Shown here: in pieces, positions 37,576 to 46,650 of the stretch | Layout: the number at the start of each line of letters is the position of its first letter | Numbering within the stretch: the stretch's first letter is position 1 | NCBI GenBank assembly: GCA_902591925.1 | Contig: CACJCN010000001.1 | Location: 132,001 to 196,000, forward strand | Reading direction: 5' to 3' | DNA length: 64,000 bases | DNA from: an uncultured SAR86 cluster bacterium | GTDB lineage: Bacteria; Pseudomonadota; Gammaproteobacteria; Magnimaribacterales; D2472 | The notes under the pieces: generated by a model | Database searches by the model: none | Told to the model about the DNA's origin: nothing | What the model saw: only the letters and a program-made list of their open reading frames with translations | Position numbers and translations under genes: made by a program

Positions 37576-38124
37576 TTATTCTGGCATAAATAGTTTTTTA
37601 TAAAATCTAAGTTCTTCTACAGACTCTTTAATATCTCCAAGAGCTCTATGAGATCCTTTTTTTTCATAAATTTGAGCTTCATTCATCCAGCGTACAGCAA
37701 CTTCCTTGAAAGACGAGACATCAATATGTCTATAATTAAAGTACGCCTCTAATCTTGGCATGTACTTTGATAAGAAGCGTCTATCATGAGAAACAGTATT
37801 TCCACACATGGGTGACATATTTTCTCCTACATATTTTGAAATAAAATCTAAGGTTTCAATTTCTGCGATTTGTTCTGTTACGTTACTTTTTAAGACCTCA
37901 TCTGTTAAACCAGATAATCCATGCTGGTTTTGATTCCATTCATCCATAGAATTAAGAATTTCTTTAGGTTGCGAAATGATTAAATTAGGGCCCTCTGCAA
38001 TAATATTTAGACTGGAATCAGTTATTAGAGTAGCTATTTCAATAATTTTTTCTTTATCTGGATCTAAACCAGTCATTTCTAGATCAATCCAGACTAAATT
38101 GTCTCTTGATTGTAAAGTTTTCAT
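37576..38124 (-). CDS. orn: Oligoribonuclease
   Basis: This 182-residue DEDDh exonuclease degrades 2-5-mer RNAs and pGpG. DLEMTGLDPDKEKIIEIA provides the first D and E, CGNTVSHDRRFL the second acid and SHRALGDIKESVEELRFY the H and final D. It diverges from rsgA with about 41 bases between the chosen starts, the usual orn/rsgA arrangement. Confidence 0.96.
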   Translation of the reverse strand: MKTLQSRDNLVWIDLEMTGLDPDKEKIIEIATLITDSSLNIIAEGPNLIISQPKEILNSMDEWNQNQHGLSGLTDEVLKSNVTEQIAEIETLDFISKYVGENMSPMCGNTVSHDRRFLSKYMPRLEAYFNYRHIDVSSFKEVAVRWMNEAQIYEKKGSHRALGDIKESVEELRFYKKLFMPE

Positions 38125-38165
38125 ATCTTTTTATAATCGCCTCTTTAGTGTATTTTGTTCCTATT

Positions 38166-39026
38166 ATGAAAAAAGTTCAAACTGGACAGATTGTAGAATT
38201 TTATTCAAATAGCTGTTTGGTTAAGACAAAATTTGGCGAATTCTCATGCTTAGCAATAAAAAACGTTGTTGTTGGTGACTTTGTTGAGCTAGAAATTATT
38301 CAAGATAGCAAGAAGCTAAATGGAAAAATTCTTAGCATCCAAGAAAGAAAAACTAAACTTTCTAAATCAGATGGTAGCAGGACAAAGCTATTTGCAGCAA
38401 ACATAAGTCATGTAGGAATAATAGTTACGCCAAAACCAAAAACTTCTTCAGAATTTATAGATAAATGGATATTAAAATCAAAACTATCAAATATAGAGCC
38501 TTTCATTATTAATAATAAAATCGATATTGAATCTGATAATGAATATAAAATTAAGCTTGATATCTATAAAAGCTTAGGCATAAATACAATTGATTGCTCT
38601 GCAAAGCATGGTGATAATCTTAAAGAGCTTATAGATTTTTTAAAACAAAAATCTGTTCTTTTTGTTGGTAATTCTGGTGCAGGCAAATCAACACTATCAT
38701 CTAAGCTTATTGGAAAAAAACTTAAAACAAATTCTTTGTCTAACGAGCAAGGAGTTCATACAACTTCAATATCATCATTGTATGAATTGCAAAATAATAC
38801 AAAAATAATAGATTCACCTGGAATGCGAGATATTGAAATAAAAAATTATAGTAAAGATCGTATTATTAGTGGTTTTGAGGAAATTCTTGAAGCATCTAAA
38901 GGTTGCAAATTTACAAATTGTAATCATATTAATAATAAAGGCTGCTTTGTCATTGAAGGTCTGGCGAATGGTCAAATTAATCAAAGTAGATACAATAACT
39001 TCATAAAATTTAGAGATAATGGATAA
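38166..39026 (+). CDS. rsgA: Ribosome small subunit-dependent GTPase A
   Basis: This 286-residue circularly permuted GTPase releases RbfA and checks the 30S subunit. An N-terminal OB fold is followed by G4 (NNKID), G1 (VGNSGAGKST), G3 (IDSPGMRD) and a zinc knuckle with Cys and His ligands (CKFTNCNH then CFV). The start is taken at the ATG 38166; the longer frame from a TTG at 38106 would run into the orn coding region and its first residues are not family-like. It overlaps ubiE by 8 bases. Confidence 0.93.
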   Translation: MKKVQTGQIVEFYSNSCLVKTKFGEFSCLAIKNVVVGDFVELEIIQDSKKLNGKILSIQERKTKLSKSDGSRTKLFAANISHVGIIVTPKPKTSSEFIDKWILKSKLSNIEPFIINNKIDIESDNEYKIKLDIYKSLGINTIDCSAKHGDNLKELIDFLKQKSVLFVGNSGAGKSTLSSKLIGKKLKTNSLSNEQGVHTTSISSLYELQNNTKIIDSPGMRDIEIKNYSKDRIISGFEEILEASKGCKFTNCNHINNKGCFVIEGLANGQINQSRYNNFIKFRDNG

Positions 39027-39768
39027 CAAAAACAAAAAGACACATTTTGGCTATCAGGAAGTTAACGAAGCTGACAAGAGTAAGTACGTTGGAGAGGTTT
39101 TTACCTCAGTAGCAAAAAACTACGACGTTATGAATGATGCAATGTCTTTTGGCATGCATAGACTATGGAAGAAAATCTTAGTTGAGCTAGCCGCTGTTGG
39201 TGAAAAAGATGTCATTTTAGATATAGCAAGTGGGACAGGAGATATTGCTAAGTTAATATCAAAAGAATATCCAAATACAAAAATTTTTATGAGTGACATA
39301 AATTATGAAATGCTTGATGAGGGAAGAAATAGAGCAATTGATGAAAGCTTCAACACAAATTGTTCTTTTTGTCAGCTTAGTGGTGAAAGCTTGCCCTTCA
39401 AAGATTCTTCATTTGACCTAATAACGGTTGGTTTTGGTCTAAGAAACTTCACAGATAAACAAAAAGGTCTTTCTGAAATGAAGAGATGTTTGTCAAAAAA
39501 TGCGAGGCTTCTGGTTTTAGAATTCTCAAAGCCAATTAATCCAATGTTTTCAAGGTTATATGACTGGTATTCTTTTAACATACTACCTAAGCTTGGATCT
39601 ATTCTTGCAAATGATTCTAAAAGCTATAAATACCTTGCTGAATCGATAAGAATGCATCCAGATCAGGAATCTCTTAAAAAGATGATCTTACAAAGCGGTT
39701 TTAAGGAATGTAGATTCTTTAATATTTTAAATGGAGTTGTGGCTATACATATTGCTTACAATGATTGA
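39019..39768 (+). CDS. ubiE: Ubiquinone/menaquinone C-methyltransferase UbiE
   Basis: This 249-residue SAM-dependent enzyme methylates C2 of the quinone ring. THFGYQEV opens the family, VFTSVAKNYDVMNDAMSFGMHRLWK is characteristic (given here in parts), the SAM loop is LDIASGTGDIA, and ITVGFGLRNFTD follows. It leads a ubiE-ubiJ-ubiB-tatABC run with overlaps, the standard gammaproteobacterial order. Confidence 0.96.
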   Translation: MDNKNKKTHFGYQEVNEADKSKYVGEVFTSVAKNYDVMNDAMSFGMHRLWKKILVELAAVGEKDVILDIASGTGDIAKLISKEYPNTKIFMSDINYEMLDEGRNRAIDESFNTNCSFCQLSGESLPFKDSSFDLITVGFGLRNFTDKQKGLSEMKRCLSKNARLLVLEFSKPINPMFSRLYDWYSFNILPKLGSILANDSKSYKYLAESIRMHPDQESLKKMILQSGFKECRFFNILNGVVAIHIAYND

Positions 39769-40258
39769 TATAAATAGATTATTTATTAGACTTCTAGAAG
39801 ATCTTGAGGAGTCATCTCCTAATCTTAGAAAATCTTTTAAAGAAATTTCGCCACTAGAATTTTGTATAAACATAAAAGGGCATAAAAATATCTACATTAA
39901 AATTGATGATAAAGATTCTGAAATATCTTTTGAAAAAAATAATCCTCAATTTGAAATTAGAGGATCTTTAATTGAATTATTAAATTCACTAGTTTCTAAG
40001 AAATTAAATAAAAATCTCATTTTTGGAAACTCCGAACTAGCTATTGTTTTTGTAAATATTATTCTTAAATCAAATATTGATATTATTTATTTAATTGATA
40101 AATACTTTGGAAACACGTCAGCTGTTTTTGCATACTCTGTTTTGAAACTTTTTAAGTACTCTGATAATGACTCAGATATTGAATATGAAAATATTCGTAA
40201 GCGACTAAGAGAAATTTCTATTAAACTTGATAGGTTAGAAGCCATTAAAGGTATATGA
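39761..40258 (+). CDS. ubiJ: Ubiquinone biosynthesis accessory protein UbiJ (SCP2-like)
   Basis: This 165-residue protein lies between ubiE and ubiB, where UbiJ is always found. The N-terminal part looks like an SCP2 lipid-binding domain (FEIRGSLIELLNSL in the middle) and the C terminus is a charged helix (NIRKRLREISIKLDRLEA). UbiJ organises the soluble Ubi complex and carries ubiquinone intermediates. Sequence divergence is high, so the call rests largely on position and domain shape. The ATG at 39761 overlaps the ubiE stop by 8 bases; the more upstream TTG frame start is less likely. Confidence 0.82.
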   Translation: MIDINRLFIRLLEDLEESSPNLRKSFKEISPLEFCINIKGHKNIYIKIDDKDSEISFEKNNPQFEIRGSLIELLNSLVSKKLNKNLIFGNSELAIVFVNIILKSNIDIIYLIDKYFGNTSAVFAYSVLKLFKYSDNDSDIEYENIRKRLREISIKLDRLEAIKGI

Positions 40259-41736
40259 ATTTTATTATCGTAATATATGAATTATTTAGAATGTTATTTT
40301 TTGGTATTCAAAAAGGAATATTCTATAAATCTAATGGAGTAAAACTAGCTAGCTACTTAGAATCATTGGGACCAATATTTACAAAATTTGGTCAACTTTT
40401 ATCTACAAGAACAGATATTCTTGATGTTGAAACTGCAAAAGATTTAGAAAGTCTTACTGATAGTTGTAAGCCATTTAATGTTGAGACACTTAAGAAAATA
40501 GTTGAATCTGAGTTAGGAGATTCAATAAAAAATATTTTTGAATCATTTGATGAAAAGCCCTTAGCAGCAGCATCTCTAGCGCAAGTTCACTCAGCAACAC
40601 TAAGTAATGGTGATCATGTTGTAGTAAAAGTCCTTAGGCCAAACATACATAAGAAAGTAAAAAGAAATCTAAGATTACTTAAATCAGCAGCAAAAATATT
40701 TTCTTATATTTACAGTGAAAGTTATAGATTAAAGCCAAATGAGGTCGTGCGAGATTATGAATCTACAATATTAAAAGAGTTGGATTTAAAACTTGAAGCC
40801 TCCAATACAAATTTAACTAGAAAAAATTTTTTAAACTCAAATGAATTATACATACCGGAAGTTTATTGGGACCTTACAACTTCAAATGTTATGGTCTTAG
40901 AAAAAGTTGATGGCATCCCATGCACAGACATAGAACAAATCGAAAAATATGGAATAAATAAAAAAATTCTTGCCGAAAATGGAGTCATGATATTTCTTAA
41001 TCAAGTCTTTAGAGATAACTTTTTTCATGCCGATATGCATCCAGGCAATATATTTGTTTCAAAAAAGAATGTTGAAAATCCTGGATATATTGCAGTTGAT
41101 TGTGCGATAACTGGCTCATTGTCGAATGAGGAGCGATATATATTGGCTAGAATGCTGCAATCTGTTCTTAAACAAAACTATAAAGCTCTTGCTAATTTAT
41201 TTATAAGCTCTGGTTGGGTTAAAGCGGATACAAATAATATTGAACTTGAAAATACCTTAAGAGCTTGTTGTGAACCCATATTTGAGAAGCCTTTGTCAGA
41301 GATAGAGTTTGGTAAGTTACTTCTATATCTTTTCCAAAGCACTAGACAATATGGTTTATCTCTTCAAACCTCCTTAGTTTTGCTTCAAAAAACATTAATT
41401 CATATCGAAGGTATGGGAAGACAAATATATCCAGAACTTGATTTCTGGGGTATTGCGGAACCTTACTTAGATAATTGGTTAAATGAGCAATTTAGTCCAT
41501 TAAAGTTGAAAGATTACATTATTGAAAATAAAGAAGATATTTTGCTTAAAGCATCAGAGATTCCAGCTATAATTTTTGAAACGCTCGATGAAATAAGAAG
41601 TTTTTCTAGTAATAAAAATGCAGATGATTTAAAAGCAAATGAATTAGAAATTCAATTATCAAAACAAAAAAACATTAATAGGGTATTCGGTATTGGTATA
41701 ATTGTAATTATAGCTATCATGTTGATAGTTAATTAG
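40255..41736 (+). CDS. ubiB: Ubiquinone biosynthesis protein UbiB
   Basis: This 493-residue atypical kinase-like ATPase supports ubiquinone synthesis at the membrane. The KxGQ motif is [10 protein letters not shown], the Ala-rich loop is [11 protein letters not shown], and [14 protein letters not shown] holds the catalytic-loop residues. One C-terminal helix (about 472-491) is seen, where E. coli UbiB has two; the protein is about 50 residues shorter. It overlaps ubiJ by 4 bases. Confidence 0.95.
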   Translation: MNFIIVIYELFRMLFFGIQKGIFYKSNGVKLASYLESLGPIFTKFGQLLSTRTDILDVETAKDLESLTDSCKPFNVETLKKIVESELGDSIKNIFESFDEKPLAAASLAQVHSATLSNGDHVVVKVLRPNIHKKVKRNLRLLKSAAKIFSYIYSESYRLKPNEVVRDYESTILKELDLKLEASNTNLTRKNFLNSNELYIPEVYWDLTTSNVMVLEKVDGIPCTDIEQIEKYGINKKILAENGVMIFLNQVFRDNFFHADMHPGNIFVSKKNVENPGYIAVDCAITGSLSNEERYILARMLQSVLKQNYKALANLFISSGWVKADTNNIELENTLRACCEPIFEKPLSEIEFGKLLLYLFQSTRQYGLSLQTSLVLLQKTLIHIEGMGRQIYPELDFWGIAEPYLDNWLNEQFSPLKLKDYIIENKEDILLKASEIPAIIFETLDEIRSFSSNKNADDLKANELEIQLSKQKNINRVFGIGIIVIIAIMLIVN

Positions 41737-41744
41737 GAGTATTT

Positions 41745-41912
41745 ATGGGTTTTGGCGGAATTAGTATATGGCAGTTATTAATTATTTTAGTTGTTGTGCT
41801 TCTTATATTTGGTAGTGGAAAACTTAAATCACTTGGTTCAGATTTAGGCTCCAGCATAAAAGGTTTTAAGAAAGCAGTTAAAGACGAAGACTCCAAAGAA
41901 AAAGAAGACTAA
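41745..41912 (+). CDS. tatA: Sec-independent translocase subunit TatA
   Basis: This 55-residue protein was found by reading the gap after ubiB. It has a short N terminus, [10 protein letters not shown], a hydrophobic helix (about 10-24), the FGSGKL hinge, and an amphipathic helix with [15 protein letters not shown], followed by an acidic tail. This is the standard TatA layout, on the short side. AGGAG lies 7 bases before the ATG. Confidence 0.93.
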   Translation: MGFGGISIWQLLIILVVVLLIFGSGKLKSLGSDLGSSIKGFKKAVKDEDSKEKED

Positions 41913-41914
41913 AA

Positions 41915-42160
41915 TTGTTTCAGATTGGCTTTCTAGAAATTCTAATTATTCTAATATTAGGTTTAATAATCATTGGTCCTACTAGGCTTCCAGTTGTGGT
42001 TAAAGCCACATTAAAATTCTTTAAAAAAATTGAAAATAAATTTAATCTTTTTAAAAAAGACATTGAGGCAGACATTGGTGTAGATGAACTTAAGAAAGAT
42101 GTTTTTAACGAGTTAAAAATGGAAGAGTTTGAAAAAAACAAAGAGCCTGATAATGACTAA
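41915..42160 (+). CDS. tatB: Sec-independent translocase subunit TatB
   Basis: This 81-residue protein starts with TTG 2 bases after tatA. The N terminus FQIGFLEILIILILGLIIIGPTRLP contains the conserved Glu and the GP hinge of TatB, given here as one helix plus hinge. The amphipathic helix and a short charged tail follow; E. coli TatB has a longer tail. It overlaps tatC by 8 bases. TatB binds substrate with TatC. Confidence 0.9.
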   Translation: MFQIGFLEILIILILGLIIIGPTRLPVVVKATLKFFKKIENKFNLFKKDIEADIGVDELKKDVFNELKMEEFEKNKEPDND

Positions 42161-42854
42161 GGATTCTATTTCAAATCATCTCCTTGAATTAAGATCAAGA
42201 TTATTAAAAGTAATTGTTCTTTTTGTTGTCCTTTCGATATTCGGAATTCCATTTGCCGCTGATATTTATTCCTTTATTGCAGCTCCTCTATTAGCTTCAT
42301 TGCCTGAGAGTAGCTCAATGATAGCTACAGAGGTTGCATCGCCATTTATGGCGCCAATTAAACTAGTTTTTTATGTAGCTTTATTATTTTCTATGCCTTG
42401 GCTTTTTTTTCAAATATGGATGTTTATTGCGCCAGGATTATATGAAAGCGAAAGGAGGTTTACTGCTCCTTTGATGATCTCAACAATCCTTTTATTTTTT
42501 TGCGGAGTAAGCTTCGCATTCTTTATAGTATGTCCAATTATATTCAAGTTTTTTATTGGAATGGCTCCAGACTCAATTCAAGTCATGACAGATATAAATC
42601 AGTATCTTAGTTTTATATTTAAACTTGTTTTTGCATTTGGCATTGCATTTGAGATACCCATTGCAACAGTTCTCTTAATTAATAACGAAATTGTTACCAA
42701 GGCATCATTAATTGCGGCAAGACCATATTTAATAATACTATTTCTTGTTGTAGGCATGTTACTTACTCCACCTGATATTTTTTCACAATTGTTTTTAGCA
42801 ATTCCTATGTGGATTTTATTTGAAGTTGGAATATTATTTTCTAGAAATAAATAA
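42153..42854 (+). CDS. tatC: Sec-independent translocase subunit TatC
   Basis: This 233-residue, six-helix membrane protein recognises twin-arginine signals. HLLELRSRLLKV is the diagnostic N terminus, followed by EVASPFMAPIKL and the LTPPDIFSQ segment in the last third. The ATG at 42153 begins MTKDSISNHLLEL, which aligns with the family; the earlier ATG at 42129 lies within tatB. No obvious twin-arginine substrate is encoded nearby. Confidence 0.95.
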   Translation: MTKDSISNHLLELRSRLLKVIVLFVVLSIFGIPFAADIYSFIAAPLLASLPESSSMIATEVASPFMAPIKLVFYVALLFSMPWLFFQIWMFIAPGLYESERRFTAPLMISTILLFFCGVSFAFFIVCPIIFKFFIGMAPDSIQVMTDINQYLSFIFKLVFAFGIAFEIPIATVLLINNEIVTKASLIAARPYLIILFLVVGMLLTPPDIFSQLFLAIPMWILFEVGILFSRNK

Positions 42855-43445
42855 TTACTTATTTAAATTTATAAGCGTTCTGTAGAAAAACCATGGTAGT
42901 AATAACCAAGGCATTTGAGACTGCAACATTATTGTTCTTTCATTAAATTCAAAAAGAATTGGATTAATGTATGGACCAAGTGGTGATAGGGGAGCCCAAG
43001 ATAAAGCCTTTCCTTCTGCCAGTTGATCATGATATAGAAACATTTCTACTAAAATATTTTGACCGATACACCATAATAATAAGACGGCAAAAGCACTCCA
43101 TTTCCATTTCAAAAATATGCTTTTATCTTTTCCATGAGAAATCCACATTAACCATACGCCACCCAAAAGCACTGCTCCAGCATCGCCCATTGAATTCATT
43201 AACCAATTAATATTCTTTGGTAACCACGTATTAAGATTTTCAGATCTTCTTATATCAACAGGATCCCCATCTAGCCATCCAAAGGTAAACCAAAGCTCCC
43301 ATCCTAACGAGCAAATCACAATGGCAATTAAATAAAATGTTGGAATCCACTTAGGTAAATTTGATTTGTTTTTGAAATAAATTAAAAAAGGTAAGAATAC
43401 TGCCAAATAAACTATTGTTATTACTCTTGTCTCCTCAAAAGACAT
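42855..43445 (-). CDS. Five-helix membrane protein of unknown function
   Basis: This 196-residue protein has about five hydrophobic helices (near 8-22, 33-54, 78-102, 112-137 and 172-190) and many tryptophans. Short conserved-looking stretches include GWELWFTFGWLDGDPVD and NSMGDAGAVLLGGVWL. No catalytic motif is recognised. It ends at the tatC stop with no spacer and is followed, in its own direction, by nothing; its start is 3 bases from the LOG-gene stop. Confidence 0.55.
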   Translation of the reverse strand: MSFEETRVITIVYLAVFLPFLIYFKNKSNLPKWIPTFYLIAIVICSLGWELWFTFGWLDGDPVDIRRSENLNTWLPKNINWLMNSMGDAGAVLLGGVWLMWISHGKDKSIFLKWKWSAFAVLLLWCIGQNILVEMFLYHDQLAEGKALSWAPLSPLGPYINPILFEFNERTIMLQSQMPWLLLPWFFYRTLINLNK

Positions 43446-43448
43446 TTA

Positions 43449-44030
43449 TTAGAGTCCTAGTCTTTTAGTCCAATTATCGTCAGATGGTCTCTCGTGATTT
43501 ACAACCAAATCCACTAATTCCTCAGCATTATCAGAAACTAGTAATTCTTTAAGGTTTGCTGAAGAAATAAATCCTTCTTCAACAGCCTTATCAAACCATT
43601 TTAGTAAATGATCGTAGTAACCCTCAGTATTTAAAATGCCCACGGGTTTATTGATTATTCCTAATTGATTGCTTGCCATAATTTCGGCTAACTCATCAAG
43701 CGATCCTACTCCGCCAGGAAGTACTATAAAAGCATCTGATCTAGACATAAATTCATCTTTACGATCAAGAAGTGTATCTGTAACTACAATTTCATTAAGT
43801 CTTGGATTTGCTAACTCTAATGCATGAAGAGATTTTAAAGATATACCAAGAACCTCAACACCATTATCAAGAGCGGTATCTGAAATTATCTTCATCAAAC
43901 CAACATTTCCTCCTCCAAAAACAACATTGATACCTTTCTTTGCTATTGCTTCTGAAATAATCTTTGCTGACTGAGCATATTTAGGATTTTTGCCTTCATG
44001 AGCACCGCAGAAAATTGAAATATTCTTCAT
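43449..44030 (-). CDS. LOG-family nucleotide phosphoribohydrolase (TIGR00730)
   Basis: This 193-residue Rossmann-fold protein opens ISIFCGAHEGKNPKYA, then FGGGNVGLM, RKDEFMSRSDAFIVLPGGVGSLDELAE, which carries the PGGxGTxxE active-site motif of LOG lysine-decarboxylase-like proteins. These cleave nucleoside 5'-monophosphates to base and ribose-5-phosphate. It lies between a membrane protein and dtd. Confidence 0.88.
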   Translation of the reverse strand: MKNISIFCGAHEGKNPKYAQSAKIISEAIAKKGINVVFGGGNVGLMKIISDTALDNGVEVLGISLKSLHALELANPRLNEIVVTDTLLDRKDEFMSRSDAFIVLPGGVGSLDELAEIMASNQLGIINKPVGILNTEGYYDHLLKWFDKAVEEGFISSANLKELLVSDNAEELVDLVVNHERPSDDNWTKRLGL

Positions 44031-44035
44031 ATTAT

Positions 44036-44473
44036 TTAAGTTTTAAAATTAAAAGTTACTGGTCCTGTGTTTGTCAAAGATATTTCCATAAAAGCTCCAA
44101 ATTTGCCTTCTTTAACATTAGGAAATGATTTTTTAAATTCACGTACAAATTCATCATACATTAATTTAGCATTATCTGGTTCAGCTGCCTTATGAAAGCT
44201 TGGCTTATTGCCTTTATTTGTAATTGCAGCCAAGGTAAATTGACTCACTATTAAGACTTCTTTTCCTGAATCATTTAAAGGTAATGAGGTTATTCCTTTT
44301 GGGCCATCTAACATCCTAAAATTTAAAAGCTTATTCACCATATTATTTATGTTTTGAGACACATCATCTTTTTCAACGCACACAAACATTAAGCATCCAT
44401 CACCAATAGAAGTAAAAATTTCGCCGTCAATAACTATTTCTGCGCTAGAGACTCTTTGAACAGTTGCTAACAA
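44036..44473 (-). CDS. dtd: D-aminoacyl-tRNA deacylase
   Basis: This 145-residue enzyme removes D-amino acids from tRNA. SQFTLAAITNKGNKPSF is the first active-site motif and TNTGPVTFNF near the C terminus carries the cross-subunit GP motif. The start is TTG, with LATVQRVSSAEIVIDG typical of the N terminus. It follows fba with a 3-base gap. Confidence 0.94.
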   Translation of the reverse strand: MLATVQRVSSAEIVIDGEIFTSIGDGCLMFVCVEKDDVSQNINNMVNKLLNFRMLDGPKGITSLPLNDSGKEVLIVSQFTLAAITNKGNKPSFHKAAEPDNAKLMYDEFVREFKKSFPNVKEGKFGAFMEISLTNTGPVTFNFKT

Positions 44474-44476
44474 GTG

Positions 44477-45493
44477 TTATCTGTCTTCAAGTTCTTCTTC
44501 CCATTTGCCAAGGGAAGCGAGTTTATTCATTTTTGCCCTGTGAGATAATTCATCTTGAGAAATGAAAACATTTTCTGGCTTTCCACCCCATGCTTGCAAT
44601 GCTGCAGCTTGAAGAGCCCGCCCATAAGAGAAACTTAATTTCCAAGAAAAGCCACCAATCTTGTTCATCGCATCTAAATGAGCAGTAGCCAAGATATCTG
44701 ACTGACCTCCAGATAAAAACGCTATGCCAGGAAGATCAGACGGAACATTCTCAGTTAAACATTCTAAAGTTCTCTTAGCGACCTCGCCAATGCTAGCTTG
44801 AATGTCTGAGTCTTTTCCAGAAGTAACCATATTAGGTTTTAGGATAGTGCCCTTTATATTTACTCCCTTTTTATCAAGATGATCAAACAGCGATTTTAAA
44901 GAACGATCAGATGCGTCATAGCAATCATCAATAGAGTGAACTCCATCCATTAATACTTCTGGTTCTACTATAGGAACCATTCCATTATCTTGAGCACATT
45001 TTGCATAATCCGCTAATGCCTGCATATTCGCGTCAATACATTTATCAGTTGGAATTCCTTCACCTATATTTATAACAGCCCTCCATTTAGTGAATTTAGC
45101 TCCCATAGATGAATATTCTTTTAATCTCTCATCTAATCCATCCAATCCAACTGTCACGGTTTCTCCAGGACAATCATCAATAGGTTGAAGACCCTTATCA
45201 ACCTTTATTCCAGGAAGAGCATCTTGACTGGTAATTAAATCTCGAAGTAAAGTTCCGTCAGCAGCTGATTGTCTTATAGTCTCATCAAATAATATCACTC
45301 CACCAATATTGCCTTTCATTCCTTTAGACCTAAAAAGCATTTCTCTGTAATCTCTTCTATTCTCTTCGGTGGATTCAACACCAATAGAATCAAATCTTTT
45401 TCCACAAGTTGGATTGCTTTCATCAGCAGCTAAGATACCTTTACCATCTGCGACAATATAGGCTGCTATATCTTCAATATTATTTAGTGACAT
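44477..45493 (-). CDS. Fructose-bisphosphate aldolase, class I
   Basis: This 338-residue Schiff-base aldolase splits fructose-1,6-bisphosphate. GKGILAADESNPTCGKRF opens the family, KWRAVINIG and EPEVLMDG follow, and the Schiff-base lysine lies in TILKPNMV. It is the animal/plant-type class I form, not the metal-dependent class II Fba usually seen next to pgk in gammaproteobacteria. A GGGAG ribosome binding site precedes the ATG. It follows pgk by 11 bases. Confidence 0.95.
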   Translation of the reverse strand: MSLNNIEDIAAYIVADGKGILAADESNPTCGKRFDSIGVESTEENRRDYREMLFRSKGMKGNIGGVILFDETIRQSAADGTLLRDLITSQDALPGIKVDKGLQPIDDCPGETVTVGLDGLDERLKEYSSMGAKFTKWRAVINIGEGIPTDKCIDANMQALADYAKCAQDNGMVPIVEPEVLMDGVHSIDDCYDASDRSLKSLFDHLDKKGVNIKGTILKPNMVTSGKDSDIQASIGEVAKRTLECLTENVPSDLPGIAFLSGGQSDILATAHLDAMNKIGGFSWKLSFSYGRALQAAALQAWGGKPENVFISQDELSHRAKMNKLASLGKWEEELEDR

Positions 45494-45504
45494 AAATTAA
45501 CTCC

Positions 45505-46650
45505 CTATTTTTTTGAATTTAGAGCTTTAATAGAAGGTAAAACTTTACCCTCCATAAATTCTAAAAAGGCGCCCCCGCCTGTTGAACAATATGATACATC
45601 ATCTGATTTAATATATTTATTTATTGCCGACAATGTTTCGCCTCCTCCAGCAAGAGAAAAAGCATTAGACTTAGCAATTTCTTTAGAAAGTTCCTTTGTG
45701 CCATTTTCAAATAAAGAATTTTCAAATACTCCCATAGGTCCATTCCAAAGAATAGTCTTAGCATTATTAATTAAAGTCTTTGTCTCCCGCTCTAGGTATA
45801 AATCTAAAATCATTTCATCATTACCAATATTACTTATTGAGGTTTCTTTTATATCCTCTCCTTCAAATGTTTTAGATGTTAATACTCTATTAGGTAGTAT
45901 GACTTTACCTTTATCCAAGATGCTCTTTGCTATTTCTAACATTGATTCTTCAGTTAGTGAGTTTCCAACATTAAGGCCTGAAGACTTTATAAAAGTATTT
46001 GCAATACCTCCACCTACAATAATATGGTCTGCGACTTCATTAATATACTTTATAAGATTAAGTTTTGTAGAAACTTTTGCGCCACCTATAATAGCAACAT
46101 AAGGTCTTTCATATTTTTTAAGTGCCTGCGATAAGAAATTTTCTTCTTTCTCTAGCAATAGCCCAGAGCAAGCTATTGGAGCATTCATTATTGCAGCATG
46201 AGTCGATGCCTGTTCTCGGTGCGCAGTCCCAAAAGCATCAAAAACATATATATCTCCAAGAGATCCTAATTTATTACCTAACTCTTGAGAGTTCTCTTTT
46301 TCTCCTTCAAAAAATCTTATATTTTCCAAAACTTGAATATTTGATGATGACTTAAAAATTTTGTTAGATTCTAATGTATCAATGAGTTCAACATCCATGT
46401 TTATGATTTTACTTAGTTCATTTGCAACAGGTTTTAGTGAAAACTCTTCCTCGAAATTTCCTTCAACGGGTCTACCCAAATGACTTATCAAAAGAACTTT
46501 TGCATTATTTTCAAGTGCGTATTCAATAGTTGGCAAGCATGCCTTAATTCTTGTTGAATCAAGAACGTCTCCATCTTTAATTGGGACGTTCATATCCACT
46601 CTAATGACTAAGTTTTTATTATTAAGATCTAATGATGATAGGTTAATCAT
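45505..46650 (-). CDS. pgk: Phosphoglycerate kinase
   Basis: This 381-residue enzyme transfers phosphate between 1,3-bisphosphoglycerate and ADP. RVDMNVPIKDGDV, LISHLGRPVEG, NIRFFEGEKENS and the GGGETLSAINKY nucleotide segment are present. It overlaps the tkt 3' end by 8 bases. No gapA or epd lies between tkt and pgk, where one or both are commonly found. Confidence 0.97.
   Translation of the reverse strand: MINLSSLDLNNKNLVIRVDMNVPIKDGDVLDSTRIKACLPTIEYALENNAKVLLISHLGRPVEGNFEEEFSLKPVANELSKIINMDVELIDTLESNKIFKSSSNIQVLENIRFFEGEKENSQELGNKLGSLGDIYVFDAFGTAHREQASTHAAIMNAPIACSGLLLEKEENFLSQALKKYERPYVAIIGGAKVSTKLNLIKYINEVADHIIVGGGIANTFIKSSGLNVGNSLTEESMLEIAKSILDKGKVILPNRVLTSKTFEGEDIKETSISNIGNDEMILDLYLERETKTLINNAKTILWNGPMGVFENSLFENGTKELSKEIAKSNAFSLAGGGETLSAINKYIKSDDVSYCSTGGGAFLEFMEGKVLPSIKALNSKK

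Noticed and set aside
45698..46102. 134-codon plus-strand ORF antisense to pgk
   Set aside because: It lies wholly inside pgk in an opposing frame and has no domain or ribosome binding site.
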